Part shown: positions 35,856 to 46,290 of the stretch, piece after piece
Layout: every line of letters begins with the position of its first letter
Position numbering within the stretch: the stretch's first letter is position 1
Assembly (NCBI GenBank): GCA_032719365.1
Contig: CM064862.1
Span: 61,522,243 to 61,586,242 of the forward strand
DNA: 64,000 bases
Source of the DNA: Prinsepia uniflora
Taxonomy: Eukaryota > Streptophyta > Magnoliopsida > Rosales > Rosaceae
Direction: 5' to 3'
Translations under genes and position numbers: made by a program
Notes under the pieces: generated by a model
What the model was told of the DNA's origin: nothing
Databases searched by the model: none
Seen by the model: the letters and a program-made list of their open reading frames with translations, nothing else

Positions 35856-37227
35856 TGAGGGCTCTTGCTGGCGTAGGGTGGCATGTGGAGCACTTTTTCG
35901 ATGTCCCACCAGTGTGTGGGGCACGTAGGGCTATTTTATAGCCCATGGCGCTGCGCGAATCTATTTTTGGGGCGTTTTGGACCATTTTGAGTACAATTTA
36001 GGACCTTTGGAGGTGTTTTTACATCATTGTGGGCTACCTAGTGGGGTTCCCTTAAGATATTGAGTTGGAATTGATTGGTAACTTATATGATTGGTCTTCC
36101 TTAGTGTTGGGCCGACTTGGAGCATTTTTTAGCTTGGTTGTTCAGGTGATCCGACACCCCGACTAGTTGGAAAGCGACCTCTTTACTCAACTCATTTTTT
36201 AATGTCATTTTATTTACATGTTTTATGATGATTATTGTGAGGTACTTCCCAAAAATGTTTGATTAGTTGACTTATAATATTTTATACCTTGAGTGGCCAT
36301 TTTATGATTTCTTATCTTGTGGTGCCATTTTGCATACTAATATGAGATATTGCTTTATCATGAGTTTCCGATGTGTATGGTTGAGTTAATCCCTGCATAC
36401 ACATATTTAATTAGATTCATGAATTATAGTCAGTGCATATTAGTCCCTGGGGCATTAATAAGATATTGATATTAGAACCCAATCTATGAGCCGCTGGTAT
36501 CTTATACATGCATGTAAGGCCACATACCAGCCTCCATGTGATTTTTCACATGTGCTGCTCGCAATTCTAGTTAATAGCGCCAGCTTGTTCCCGAGCTCTA
36601 GGGAAATTTTGGTGATGGTACTCAACACCCAGCTTTGACGTGGTCGTGGTACGTGAGCATTATAGATACCCCGCCTGTCATACGTGTATGTCTCGTGTGA
36701 CTCATGAACAAGTACTTTTAGTGGGCAGATATCTGTTATGTTTATGTGTGGCATGACTCGTGTGATGGCATTTTGTTATCTATTATTATTTTTTGTAGAA
36801 CACGCAAGTCTAAATTTTATTGTTTTGGGCTTTCAGCAAAACTGGGAGTTAAAGTTTATTCTACTATTCTTAGTTTTACACTGAAATAAGTTATTGAGTC
36901 CACTCACCCTTTATTTTTGAACTCGTTGGTCTTTCACATACTTCGAGGAGGCCTTGCTAGCTATTCTGACACTCACTCCCGAGGTTGGAGTGACGCGATG
37001 AAAATCGGGTAATTCAGGTAGTTACGTAATTATATGATCATTATTGTCTAGATATGTAATATCCGGTCTTGGAAGTAAGAACGGTGAGCATGACCCGTGA
37101 GCTTGGAAAGGTAAGATCGGTGAACAATCCCACATCGCTCGGGGAGGGAAAGATGAAGTGTCTTATATGTGTGGGCACGTATCTATCTAATACAAGGTCT
37201 TTTGGGAGCTTACTGGCTTTGGATTCC

Positions 37228-37300
37228 TTGAGAACTCCAACGTTTAGCGAGTTAAGGCTGGTGCAATCCCAAGATGGGTGACTTACTGGGAAATTGCACC
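37228..37300 (+). other. 5S-rRNA-like segment, Cassandra left LTR
   Basis: The order GAACTCC, then TTTAGCGAG in the box A position (5S: AGTTAAGCG), then AAGATGGGTGACTTACTGGGAA in the box C position (5S: GGATGGGTGACCTCCTGGGAA) follows the 3' two thirds of plant 5S rRNA. Box A carries changes here, so it is more decayed than the right copy. Confidence 0.8.
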
Positions 37301-37469
37301 GTAAGCTCCCGAAAAAAAAATCGTGAGGGCGAGGAGGCCTCAAGCAGACAATATCATACTAGATTTGGGTCCTAACTGAGGAGGGTCGGTTCTCTGACAG
37401 AATGGTATCAGAGCTGGACCCCAACTGGAAGTGTGCCAGCGAGGACGCTTGGACCCAAGGGGGGTGGAT

Positions 37470-37807
37470 TGTAAGAACGGTGAGCAAGACCCATGAGCTT
37501 AAGAAGCAAGAACGGTGAGCAAGACCCATGAACTTGGAAAGGTAAGATCAATGAACAATCCCACATCGCTCGGGGAGGGAAATGGGAAGTGCCTTATATG
37601 TGTGGGTATATATCTATCTAACACAAGGCCTTTTGGGAGCTCACTGTCTTTGGATTCCTTGGGAACTCCAAAGTTAAGCGAGCTGAGGCTGGTGCAATCC
37701 CAAGATGGGTGACCTACTGGGAAGTTGCACCTGGGCTCCCAACAACAAAACCGTAAGGGCTGGGCCAAAAGAGGACAATATTGTGCTAGATGGGTCGGGT
37801 CCTGACA
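37470..37807 (+). mobile_element. Cassandra right LTR
   Basis: 338 bp. It starts with a tandem pair of AAGAACGGTGAGCAAGACCC units (37471 and about 37508), whereas the left LTR has a different first ~20 bases and one such unit. The LTRs also differ at many single positions, so this insertion is not recent, or was rearranged at its left end. Confidence 0.82.
37650..37730 (+). other. 5S-rRNA-like segment, Cassandra right LTR
   Basis: GGAACTCC, AGTTAAGCG (exact plant 5S box A core) and AGATGGGTGACCTACTGGGAAGT are in order. This copy keeps the internal RNA polymerase III promoter boxes better than the left one. Whether it is transcribed by Pol III cannot be judged from sequence. Confidence 0.82.
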
Positions 37808-37998
37808 AGTTATGCTCTATATTTCCGCCGTTGAGGTGAAATGTAATTGGTATTCACTAATTATGTTTCACTCGACTTCTTGAAACATATTGTTTTAATT
37901 AAATGGCTTTCGTCATCTAGACGTCACCATTCATATGTCGATCAACATACCTAAATCTTTGTGTCCTAATAGACTTTTCGGATTAGGGTGTGTCAATT

Positions 37999-38014
37999 TG
38001 GTATTAGAGCATGG
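37999..38014 (+). other. E6 primer-binding site
   Basis: TGGTATTAGAGCATGG, three bases after the LTR end GTGTCA. It is one transition away from the initiator-tRNA match TGGTATCAGAGC. Confidence 0.82.
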
Positions 38015-38400
38015 TTTTAGTTTGTGTCATTATCTTTCGGGCACATGATAATCATTATCCTGATTTTTTGTGTCAAATCCCCTCATCAAACTGTTAGAAT
38101 TGTTGGTTTTATGCATACACAACTTGACCATGAGTTGTCATGAGTGGTAACAAAATTTCATGTTAGCGTATTTAGCTTTGACTAGGAGTTAGAGAGATTT
38201 ACTTTTCCATCGAATTTCGTGTTCGGGTGGTGCTTACAAGTTTAGGATTCATATAGGTGGTGTGAACGAGTTATTTGACGATGCTTGTTGTGAATCCGCT
38301 TTTAAACAATGAACTTATTTTGGGGACTCTGGGGTTTTTAGGAGTTTAGCGAGGTTTTGGTAGTTAACTACGTACTCGGTAAAATGGAAAATTTGAGGAT
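38015..38400 (+). mobile_element. E6 interior leader, truncated
   Basis: The leader downstream of the primer-binding site shares GTTCGGGTGGTGCTTAC and GGTGGTGTGAACGAGTTATTTGACGATG-like blocks with the E1 leader on the minus strand near 10400-10490. It ends at about 38400, where unrelated sequence begins; gag and pol are absent. Confidence 0.65.
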
Positions 38401-39880
38401 TACTTCAAATGATGTTGTAAAAACATGTTGTCAATAGATTAATAACATACATAAGATTCCTCATGCAGTTCAATAGCTTGAAAATTATCTCCTCCTTTGT
38501 AGTTTGGCTTGTAAGTTCAAATATCCCAATCACTTGTGTACAAAAAGCATTGAACTGCGCTGGGAGAAGCGTAGTAAGAAACCACAATCCACATGTAAAG
38601 CACTACCTAAAATTGAATATGGTAACCTTGAAACTTCTTCACTTACTAGTTCACGTATACATTTGGCAGTGTAATATAGAGAGGCACATAAAATTTGGCA
38701 CTGCTTCCTGGTTAGAGTCTTGTAATCAGATCCAAAGAAAAACTGGCAATGAGCAAGAGTCAAACAAAAGCCAGGAAAGGCAAATGCCATCAAGAATTAC
38801 AAGCTACACAAATTAGATAATCCAACTCAACTAACAATTTATTTTAGTTAATTTGATGAAAAACTCATAATTCTCGAACTTTGCAGTAAGGCGACTAGAG
38901 CAATTCCTATGCGCCTAAACAAGTCGCAACTTATTGTATTCATAATTTTCTCTTAAATTAAATATGTGAATTTGCATATTCTTGCTAGGATAATATCGGC
39001 GAAAGGATTCTGGTTGCACTGGCCTTAGAACAAGGGAGGTGCAAAGGGCATCAAAGTAGCGCATCAATTCCACCAAGGGATCCTTGATTGATTAATCTCT
39101 CAATCTGAAAATTGACAAAAATTTCCAAATTTTATTGCAATTCTCATATATAATCAATTATATGCACCATACACTCAACCTAGCAACCACCTGGCAACCA
39201 AAAAAACTCCAGATAACAAAAGGAAGTTCGCAGGAAGAACTTGTAAGGATAAAGTAGAACTACACAAAAAGACTCTTACCCATGAATTATCACCAAATAT
39301 GAAAATTCCAACAACAAAAAAAAAAACGAGTCTGTTATGCTATACTTTAATTCTTAAAGACAATATCACCAAATATGAATAGCAACCTAGCAAGCATCCA
39401 TAAAAAAAATACAATTACCCAGTAAAATTACCTATCAGAGGATTGAAGAAATTATAGATTTTCCATAAACAAATTTTCCCAGAAAATAATCCAATGAAAT
39501 GGAAATCAGCTGATACAATCAGAGTCACCAATAGAGAGAACATGAGAGAGAGATAGAGAAAAAGAGAGAGAGAGAGAGAGAGAGAGAGTGTGTGTGTGAG
39601 AGACAGAGGGAAAGAGAGAGAGGGGGAAGAGAGAGGGTTACCCTGAAAGAGGAAGTCAGTGACTGTCAAGAATGGATGACAATTGATGTATAGAGGCTGA
39701 GACACCAAGGACGAGAGAAAGGGAAGGGGAGAGAGAAAGAGAGAGAGGGTGGTGTGAACGGCAGGCCATCGAGAGTGAAACCCTAGAGAGCCTGAGCGAG
39801 AAAAAAGAGGATGAGAGGTTGAGAGGATGAAAGGCTATGGCCAAAGAATATAAGCGCGTCAAGTCCAAAAAAAAAACAAG
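38401..39880 (-). other. Possible remnant of a minus-strand gene or non-coding transcript
   Basis: Read on the minus strand, the region starts with CTCTAGGGTTTCAC (a telo-box-like leader word, near 39785) just before an ATGGCCTGCCG at about 39773. It shows splice-like junctions: TTTCAG/GGTAACC near 39642, TTCATGG/GTAAGAG near 39280, and TTTTCAG/ATTGAGAG near 39105. None of the open frames (38463-38816, 38530-38793, 39656-39910) has a recognisable domain. It could be a truncated host gene 5' region or a non-coding RNA. Confidence 0.25.
39543..39640. repeat. (GA)n/(GT)n microsatellite
   Basis: A long GA run with a short GT interruption (AGAGTGTGTGTGTGAGAG near 39586-39602), followed by more GA-rich sequence to about 39750. 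The ORFs that read it as Leu-Ser repeats on the minus strand are low complexity. Confidence 0.85.
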
Positions 39881-40147
39881 AACGAATTTGAAATATTGGT
39901 TTCCGCTCAATTTTCATTTTTCCCCTTCTGCATCTCTCTATCCTTTCATAGCATTTCACTAATTTTTTTTTTTTTACTTTCACTTCTCATAGCATTATTG
40001 CAAAAATGCTATAAGCTAATACAATTATTGATAAACCACGAATTTAGCCTTGTTTCAATGATATTATTTATCCCATTTACTTATCTTTTGATTATAATCG
40101 TTCAATCAATATGAGAAAATGATCTATTTTGTCAAGTTTGTACAAAC

Positions 40148-41894
40148 TGTTTAGTTGAGGTTTAAATCAAGTTTTGTAATGAAATGTGATCTTTCCAAGG
40201 CTAATTCTTCGAGAACTCATCAAGGACTCATAAAGGGCCTCATCATCTCCCATTTAGACGGCCAAGATCCACCAAGATCCCCCAATATGCGGCCAAGACA
40301 CCAACAGGTCCAAGAATTGCGGTTAAGGAAAGTTATAGTGATTACTTGTGCATCAAGTAATCTTTGGACGAATTTGCCTTCCTTTTTCAATGAGGAATGA
40401 CGTCGATTGACTTGGATAAGAAGACTTAAAGATGTCCTAATCATATCTGAAGTTAAAGATGCAAGAAAAAAGGAAAAGGAAGCTTCTTGGAAGCCAAGCA
40501 ACCATAGGAACACGGCTAGGGTTAAGGAATTACCCTAGTCGTATTTTATCTCCTTTCCTTTATTTGAGGACTTGTGATTTGATTTGGAAGATAATTAAAT
40601 GAATTCCTAGTCAAATATGGAGTTAAGAAGTGGAGAAAAAGAAGGAAGAGATTCCTTACCAAAGAACGACTCAAGAATTGCGGCTAAGGGGTTTTCACAA
40701 CCAACTTGATTTCCTCCTTAGTTTAGGTCTTTGTTCTCTCTTCTTTTTAGGGAGAAGCTAGGGCAAGTGTTAGGGCATATAAATAGTTAATTTTCTCTCA
40801 TTTTTGGACGTTCAATTTACTTCCTAAGGTCCCAAAACTCTGTTGAAATTTCTACTTAAAGTTTACAAACAAGTTAGCCGCAATTTCCCTTTTGTTCATG
40901 ATTTTGGATTTTGATTCTTTCTTCTTGATTGTGACGTAAATCTTGGGAGAAGAAGAAGTGTTTGTGCCCCTTCTCTCACACCTCATCTCTCTTAGTATTT
41001 GTGTTTCTCAATCCCTAATGTCTTTAAGTTTTTATGCATTCAATTGTCTTGTTTGTTAACTTAGATATGTGTGAGTAGTTTCCTTTAGGATTTGGGCTGT
41101 TTGAAGCCCTAGCCATGTTAGTTTTATTTAGATTTCGGGCTCTTGATTATAATTGTTATGAATGACTGAACTTTTTGGATTACTATGCTTCATGAACTCA
41201 ATTTACGCTTATAAGCTTGATCACCATGTTTGTGTATGGTTGTAGATGTAATTGCTTGACGGACGACTATTTCATCTTGCAATTTGTAGCATCACTTTTA
41301 AGAGGGGGAATCTTATTCATAATCTAAACTCATGACATTCTAGGATTGCACATCACTTTCTACGATTAATGTAATGTCATCAAATCTTCTTTTCTTTTAA
41401 TGCATTATCATGCACCATCGATAGTAGACGTTTTAAGGGCGACACATCACTCTTAAAACATACTAACTAAGAGAAGATAATAGGTGTGGGGTGAACCTTA
41501 GCTGGACCCCTGTATGGGCACTTAATTTAGAAACATGCATACTAATTGAATCAAGGAAATCTAAGGAGAACTATAATTGGTAAAGGTGGATAACTAGCCC
41601 TAATTCGTCTTAATCATTCAATCAACTTTTAATCTTGTTTTCGTCATTCTGCTTTGTGTTTATGCATTTATAATTCGTGCTCATCATCATTCAACCCCCC
41701 CCCCCCCCCTCCTAATTGTTTTCTTACATCATAACCAAGTTATCTCATTCTAAGTAAGTGGATTCACGTTGAACAATTCCTCGAGGGATCGACCTTTGCA
41801 AACCTACTATACTCGTTATATGAGTTTGTGCACTTGCAAAGTATTACATTAGGAGTTGTCATTCATAATCTCTTGTTTGATAAAACTTCTATCA
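40148..41894 (+). mobile_element. 5' LTR of Athila-like element (left limit approximate)
   Basis: The right end is set by ATCA just before the primer-binding site. The left end is placed near TGTTTAGTTGAGG but is not confirmed, because no 3' LTR is present for comparison. A CATATAAATAG TATA-like box at about 40772-40785 fits an LTR promoter. A poly-C run lies at 41696-41709. About 1.7 kb is in the usual range for Athila LTRs. Nothing in it codes. Confidence 0.6.
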
Positions 41895-41900
41895 AGTTTT

Positions 41901-41918
41901 TGGCGCCGTTGCTGGGGA
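41901..41918 (+). other. Athila-type primer-binding site
   Basis: TGGCGCCGTTGCTGGGGA follows the LTR end after a short spacer. The TGGCGCCGTTGC-GGGGA word is the standard site of the Athila/Tat branch of plant Ty3/gypsy elements, unlike the initiator-Met sites of E1, E3 and E6. Confidence 0.88.
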
Positions 41919-41996
41919 CTTGTCCCTCAACAGTGTCCATATAGTTTGGAATTACTTAACTTGGTTTCTTTTGTTTCTTTTTCAAGGTACTAGTAC

Positions 41997-43800
41997 ATGT
42001 CACGCAGCTCTTCAGTGAAGGGTACATTTCACGGCTCTACTCCACCCTTACGGCAATCTTCAATTCACGAGAGTCCACCTCCTAGTTCTCGTGTCATGGC
42101 TAATCCACAAGATCATGCTCTTGTCCCTCCACCTGCCCCTAGGATCTTTCGAGAGTTCGCTTCCCCTCATGTGCTCGAAGACCTATTTCCTATTGTCTTT
42201 CCCGCAAGCACAGTGGAGAACTTAATTTGAGCTTAATTTGGGGACCATTCACATGTTGCCTACCTTCAATGGGCTCTTTGGTGAAGATCCTCTCCTTCAT
42301 ATCAAGGACTTTCTCCAGGTTTTTTCTACTCTTCATATCAATGGGATGAATGAGAATGAAATTAGGTTGAGGTTGGTTTCATTCACTAGCACCCGCCTTT
42401 ATTCATACTTGGACAGAATTGACTAGTTTGTTTCTCACCCGATACTACCCCATTGAGAAAACTAATGAGTTTAAGGCTAAGGTTATGAACCCTAGATAGC
42501 TCTAAGATGAAGCCTTTTATGAGTATTGGGAAAGGTTCAATGATATGCTACGTGCTTGTCCCCATCATAACATTGAGGTTCATCACCTCATGATGTACTT
42601 TTATGGAGGCCTTAGAACCGGGGATCGAACTATGGTGAATTCCCAATCTCAAGGCATCTTAGATGGCACAGTAACTGAGGCCTGAGTCGCATTTGAAAGG
42701 ATAGCTCAAAGCGAGAAACAATTTAGTTACCGAGGCCACTCATCGAGGCCTTTGGCCGAAACAGGTGAGAAGGATGGAACCATAGCTGAGCTCGCGGCTT
42801 TGGTGAAGCAATTGTACAATGAGAAAGTTAAAAGTATCATGGTTTGTGAGGTATGTTCAGTCCAAGGTCACTCTTCTAATGAGTTCTCAATTCTGGGAGA
42901 AGCCAACTATGTTGGCGGATACAATGCCCCAAGGCCCCGGAATGATTCTTTCTCTAACTCCTACAACCCGGGACGGAAGAATCATTCAAACTTTAGGTGG
43001 AGCACCAACCAAAACATGCCTAATCCCTTGCCACCCCCTGGATTCCAGAAACCTCACTTTTCTGCCCCTTCTGTGCAGCCCCAAGGTACTTCCTCAACTC
43101 AAGGTTCAACAGGTAGGTCATGGGAGGATGCACTTGCAACTATGGCACAACACACTAATGATTTCATGAATATATCCCACACTCATCAAGACAACACCAA
43201 TGGCTTCATGAATGAGACTAGGAATGCTATTACCAACTTGGAGAGGCAACTTGGTCAGATTTCCAATCAACTCAACCAAAGAGAGCCTGGTAAGTTCCCT
43301 AGTCAAGTTATGGTGAATCCCAAGGGTCCCCATGGACCAACCTCTAATGCCCTCACCCTCCGGAGTGGCACTGAAATTCCTAGCCCAGCATACACCCCAA
43401 GGAATCATGCTTCAAGACCCCAAGTCCCTGATTTCCAAAAATCTCGGCCATATGATCAAATTCCAGCAAGCTACCCGAGTGGTATGCCCTGGAACAACCA
43501 GGAAATTCCAGCACCCTATTGTGCACAATTTGCTCCTCCTTTGCTCTCAGATGAGACCACCCACGTGGCACCACCTCAAGCGCACATTCAAGATGCAGAA
43601 CCAGAGGTTAAGGTCCCTAGAACACCAAGGCCAAGCACTGAACAGCAGCCCTGGCAATCCAAAGACAAGGCATTGGAACAAGATGCATCAATCTCTGCCA
43701 CCCCTGCAGTACCCCAGCAACATGATGGACTTTCTAACTGTAATACTCCTTATAAATCCAATAAAACATATAAGAAGGTGTCTTTTGATTTTTCTAATAA
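41997..43800 (+). pseudogene. Athila-like gag pseudogene
   Basis: Gag forms the particle that packages the element RNA. An ATG at 41997 opens 77 codons and then stops at 42228. The frame resumes with HMLPTFNGLFGEDPLLHIKD (42250-42310) and, after more stops (42424, 42497), FYEYWERFNDMLRACPHHNI and MMYFYGGLRTGDRTMVNS, which are typical Athila-branch gag blocks. A TGA interrupts near 42683. A long open frame from 42752 carries a zinc-knuckle relic at 42844-42888: CEVCSVQGHSSNEF, where the last Cys is replaced by Phe. It is followed by a Pro/Gln/Asn-rich linker and a stretch continuing into the protease. At least four disabling changes make it non-functional. Confidence 0.85.
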
Positions 43801-44420
43801 TGTCTCTTATCCATTCCCTCGCAGGTTTCAAAACCAAGACAAGAACAAGGAGGCATTCGAGGACGAGATCATCAAGATGCTGCAGCAGCTTCAAATCACT
43901 CTCCTTTTTTCCAAGATCTTCAAGCACATGCCCATATTTGCAAAGCTTATTAAGGACTTAGTTTCTGGAAAAAGAGGGTTTGATGCTTCAAATGTCGTGG
44001 AATTACCTCAAGCATACAAGGCAGCCCTAGTATCCATGCCCCCTAAAGTCAACAATCTCGGGGCCCTTTCACTTCCTTGTGTCATTCAATCTAAACATTT
44101 TGAACATTTTTTATGTGATACAGGAGCTTCAATTAACATTATGCCTTTCCATATTTATAAGTATTTGAACTTAGTAGATCTTAAACCTACTCATCTTTGT
44201 GTTAGATTGGCTAATGCTTCGGTTTCTAACCTTGTAGGTGTGCTTGAAGATGTTGTGGTTTAAATTGGAGATACATGCATCCCCATTGATTTCTATGTCT
44301 TGAAGATGGATATAATTGACAAGAATTAAGAGCCTCCATTGATATTTGGACATCTTTTGTTGGCCACAGCCGAATGCCTTATTGATGTGAAGAATGGACA
44401 GGTATCTATTTGGGTTTTAG
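43801..44420 (+). pseudogene. Athila-like aspartic protease remnant
   Basis: The active-site block is LCDTGASINIMPFHIYKY (DTGA at 44117-44128), followed by a typical downstream beta region ending VGVLEDVVV, then TAA at 44261-44263. After a second TAA near 44328 the frame continues PLIFGHLLLATAECLID, matching the conserved IILGRPFLATARALID block, with Leu-Leu for the usual Pro-Phe. The protease would cut the element polyprotein; with two stops between its halves it is dead. Confidence 0.82.
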
Positions 44421-45935
44421 GTGAGCTTCGTACTTTTTCTATACATGATACTATGAAATATCCAACGAAACCTATTGTTGACTTCCCTTTGAATACTTTG
44501 GATATTCTTCTTAATGAGAACTTAAGACATTCGTGTGGGAAAGATGACCTAGAAAAATCCCTAGCTTCGGCCCCTAAACCCGAGAATACCTTGGATCCCA
44601 ATGTTATGGCTGAATTACTCTATCTCAACGCCATGTCTTTCATGCACTCATATAAGGCACCGTTTGAAGCCTTGCCCCTTACCACAACAGAGACCTTGCC
44701 CTCTCGCATCTCTCCCCCTGTCCTTGAGCTTAAACCACTTCTGAAACATCTCAAGTATGCTTACCTAGGCAGCAACAACACCCTCCCGGTCATCATAGCC
44801 GCAAATCTTAGTCTATCTGAGGAAGATATGCTTGTTCAGGTCCTTCGCACTCATCAAATGGCTATTGGTTGGACTATTGCTGACATCAAGGGCATTAGTC
44901 CAGCAAATTTTATGCATAGGATTCTTCTTGAGGAAGATGGCAAGCCCTCCCGAGAAGTACAAAGAAGGTTGAACCCGCCTATGAAGGAAGTTGTCAAAAA
45001 AGAGGTCTCGAAGCTTTTGGACGTGGGAATCATCGATCCAATTAATGATTCTAAATGGGTAAGTCCTGTACAAGTTGTGACTAAGAAGAGTGGGATTACC
45101 ATGGTTAAGAATGAGAAGGAAGAGCTTGTGCTTCAAAGGATACAAACTAGTTGGAGAGTATGCATTGATTACCGAAGGCTCAACACTACCACTCGTAAGG
45201 ATCACTTTCCCTTGCCTTTTATTGATCAAATCTTGGAGCGATTGGCAGGTCATTCTCATTATTATTTCCTAGATGGATATTCTTGGTATAATCAGATTCC
45301 AATTACCCTGGAAGATCAAGAGAATACGACCTTTAACTGCCCCTATGGAACATTGGCTTACCGGAGGATGCCCTTTGGTCTATGCAATGCACCAGCCACT
45401 TTTCAATGATGTATGATGAGTATCTTCACGGATATGGTTGAGGACATCATTGAGGTATTTATGGTTAATTTCTCTGTGTGGTTGAGGACATCATTGAGGT
45501 ATTTATGGATAATTTCTCTGTGTTTGGGCATTCATTTGAGTTGTGTTTGGTTAACCTTTCTTGGGTACTTGCACGCTGCAAAGAAAGCAACAGTGCTGAA
45601 TTGGGAAAAGTCTCACTTCATGGTTCAACAAGGTATTGTCTTGGGACACGTGATTTCTAGCAAGGGTATTGAAGTGGAAAAAGATAAGTTGGATGTTTTT
45701 GAGAGATTTCCCTACCCAAACACAGTTAAAGAGGTTAGATCATTCTTAGGACACGGTGGATTTTACAGAAGGTTCATCAAGGATTTCTCTAAGGTATCTC
45801 GGCCTATGTGTGCTTTGCTTGCTAAGGATGCTGTGTTTAAATTTGACAAGGAATGTATAGAGGCTTTTGACACTTTGAAAGGCATGCTCATGAGTTCTCC
45901 TATCATTATGCCCCCCAATTGGGACCTCCCATTCG
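44421..45935 (+). pseudogene. Athila-like reverse transcriptase pseudogene
   Basis: The RT domain is long and well preserved up to WRVCIDYRRLNTTTRKDHFP (45150-45210), DGYSWYNQIP and YRRMPFGLCNAPATFQ. A TGA at 45407-45409 then replaces the expected Arg codon. Just downstream a 44-bp tandem duplication (45437-45480 and 45481-45524) repeats the catalytic segment and shifts the frame; the motifs read FMVN and FMDN where the family has FMDD. The later blocks VLGHVISSKGIEV, VRSFLGHGGFYRRFIKDFS and FKFDKECIEAF are intact. The region between protease and RT (44421-44850) is open. The enzyme cannot be made. Confidence 0.88.
45437..45524 (+). repeat. 44-bp tandem duplication across RT catalytic motif
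   Basis: GTTGAGGACATCATTGAGG...CTCTGTGTG is present twice, back to back. The two 44-bp copies differ at one base in the core (GGTTAATT against GGATAATT) and at the final base. As 44 is not a multiple of three, the duplication shifts the frame by two. Confidence 0.9.
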
Positions 45936-46290
45936 AACTTATGTGCTATACTTCAGATTTCGCGGTAGGTGATGTTTTGAGACAGCGACGAGACAAACTT
46001 CCTCATGTCATCTACTATGCAAGCCGCACCCTTAATGATGCCCAATTGAACTATTCTACTACTGAAAATAAACTTCTTACTATCATCTTTGTCCTGGAAA
46101 AGTTTTGAAGTTACTTGATTTAAATCAAGGCCATAGTCTATACGGATCACGCAACGTTGAAGTACTTATTGAGCAAGAAGGATGCAAAACCTAGATTTTT
46201 GCGATGGATGCTCCTCCTCTAAGAGTTTGACTTGGAAATTCTGAACAAGAAGGGAAGTGAGAATGTAGTTGCTGATCATATGAGTCGTCT
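45936..46290 (+). pseudogene. Athila-like RNase H remnant
   Basis: Blocks YTSDFAVGDVLRQRRDKLPH, YYASRTLNDAQLNYSTTENK and VYTDHATLKYLLSKKDAKPR are present in order, with ENVVADHMSRL closing the domain. TGA at 46106-46108 and TAA at about 46219 interrupt. The family's conserved CDAS is YTSD here, so the Asp is retained one step off the usual context. Confidence 0.82.

Larger units (their letters stand above)
33479..36317. repeat. Direct tandem duplication, unit 2
   Basis: Near-identical to 30638-33478. The junction at 33470-33480 (TTATCAAG then TTAACTTTCC) is where unit 1's end meets unit 2's start. At the far end unit 2 continues into unique E6 LTR sequence (TTATCTTGTGGTGCC), so unit 2 holds the original right context and unit 1 the original left context. 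Confidence 0.9.
37055..37807 (+). mobile_element. Cassandra TRIM retrotransposon inside E6 LTR
   Basis: This is a complete 753-bp terminal-repeat retrotransposon in miniature. It has an LTR (37055-37399), PBS TGGTATCAGAGC at 37403, an interior of only ~70 bp ending in the purine tract AAGGGGGGTGGAT, and a second LTR (37470-37807). Both LTRs start TGTAA and end TGACA, and each carries a 5S-rRNA-like segment, the defining trait of Cassandra. It encodes no protein and must use enzymes of other elements. The flanks AGATA (37050-37054) and AGTTA (37808-37812) are an imperfect 5-bp duplication. It interrupts the E6 LTR. Confidence 0.88.
34517..37995 (+). mobile_element. E6 5' LTR, interrupted by Cassandra
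   Basis: The LTR runs from TGTTACATCCCATCCCG to GGGTGTGTCA and is followed by a primer-binding site, so it is a 5' LTR on the plus strand. Subtracting the Cassandra insertion (37055-37807) leaves about 2.7 kb. It shares blocks with the E1 LTR in reverse complement, including the CCACGACCACGT/CACTCGTA region (E1 1120-1330, here about 36500-36770) and the terminal GATGTGTCA. No 3' LTR is in the window; the interior stops at about 38.4 kb. Confidence 0.8.

Noticed and set aside
37228..37300. Genuine 5S rRNA gene
   Set aside because: Only the 3' two thirds of the 5S pattern is present, twice, within LTRs flanked by a PBS and a purine tract; this is Cassandra, not an rRNA gene.
43332..43961. 209-codon plus-strand ORF
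   Set aside because: It overlaps the Athila gag frame in another phase and shows no domain; it is a shadow of the Pro/Gln-rich linker.
42752..44263. 503-codon open frame as a functional gag-protease gene
   Set aside because: It begins downstream of the conserved gag core, which is broken by stops at 42228, 42424 and 42683. Its zinc knuckle lacks the last Cys, and it ends at a stop inside the protease domain. It is a surviving piece of a pseudogene.
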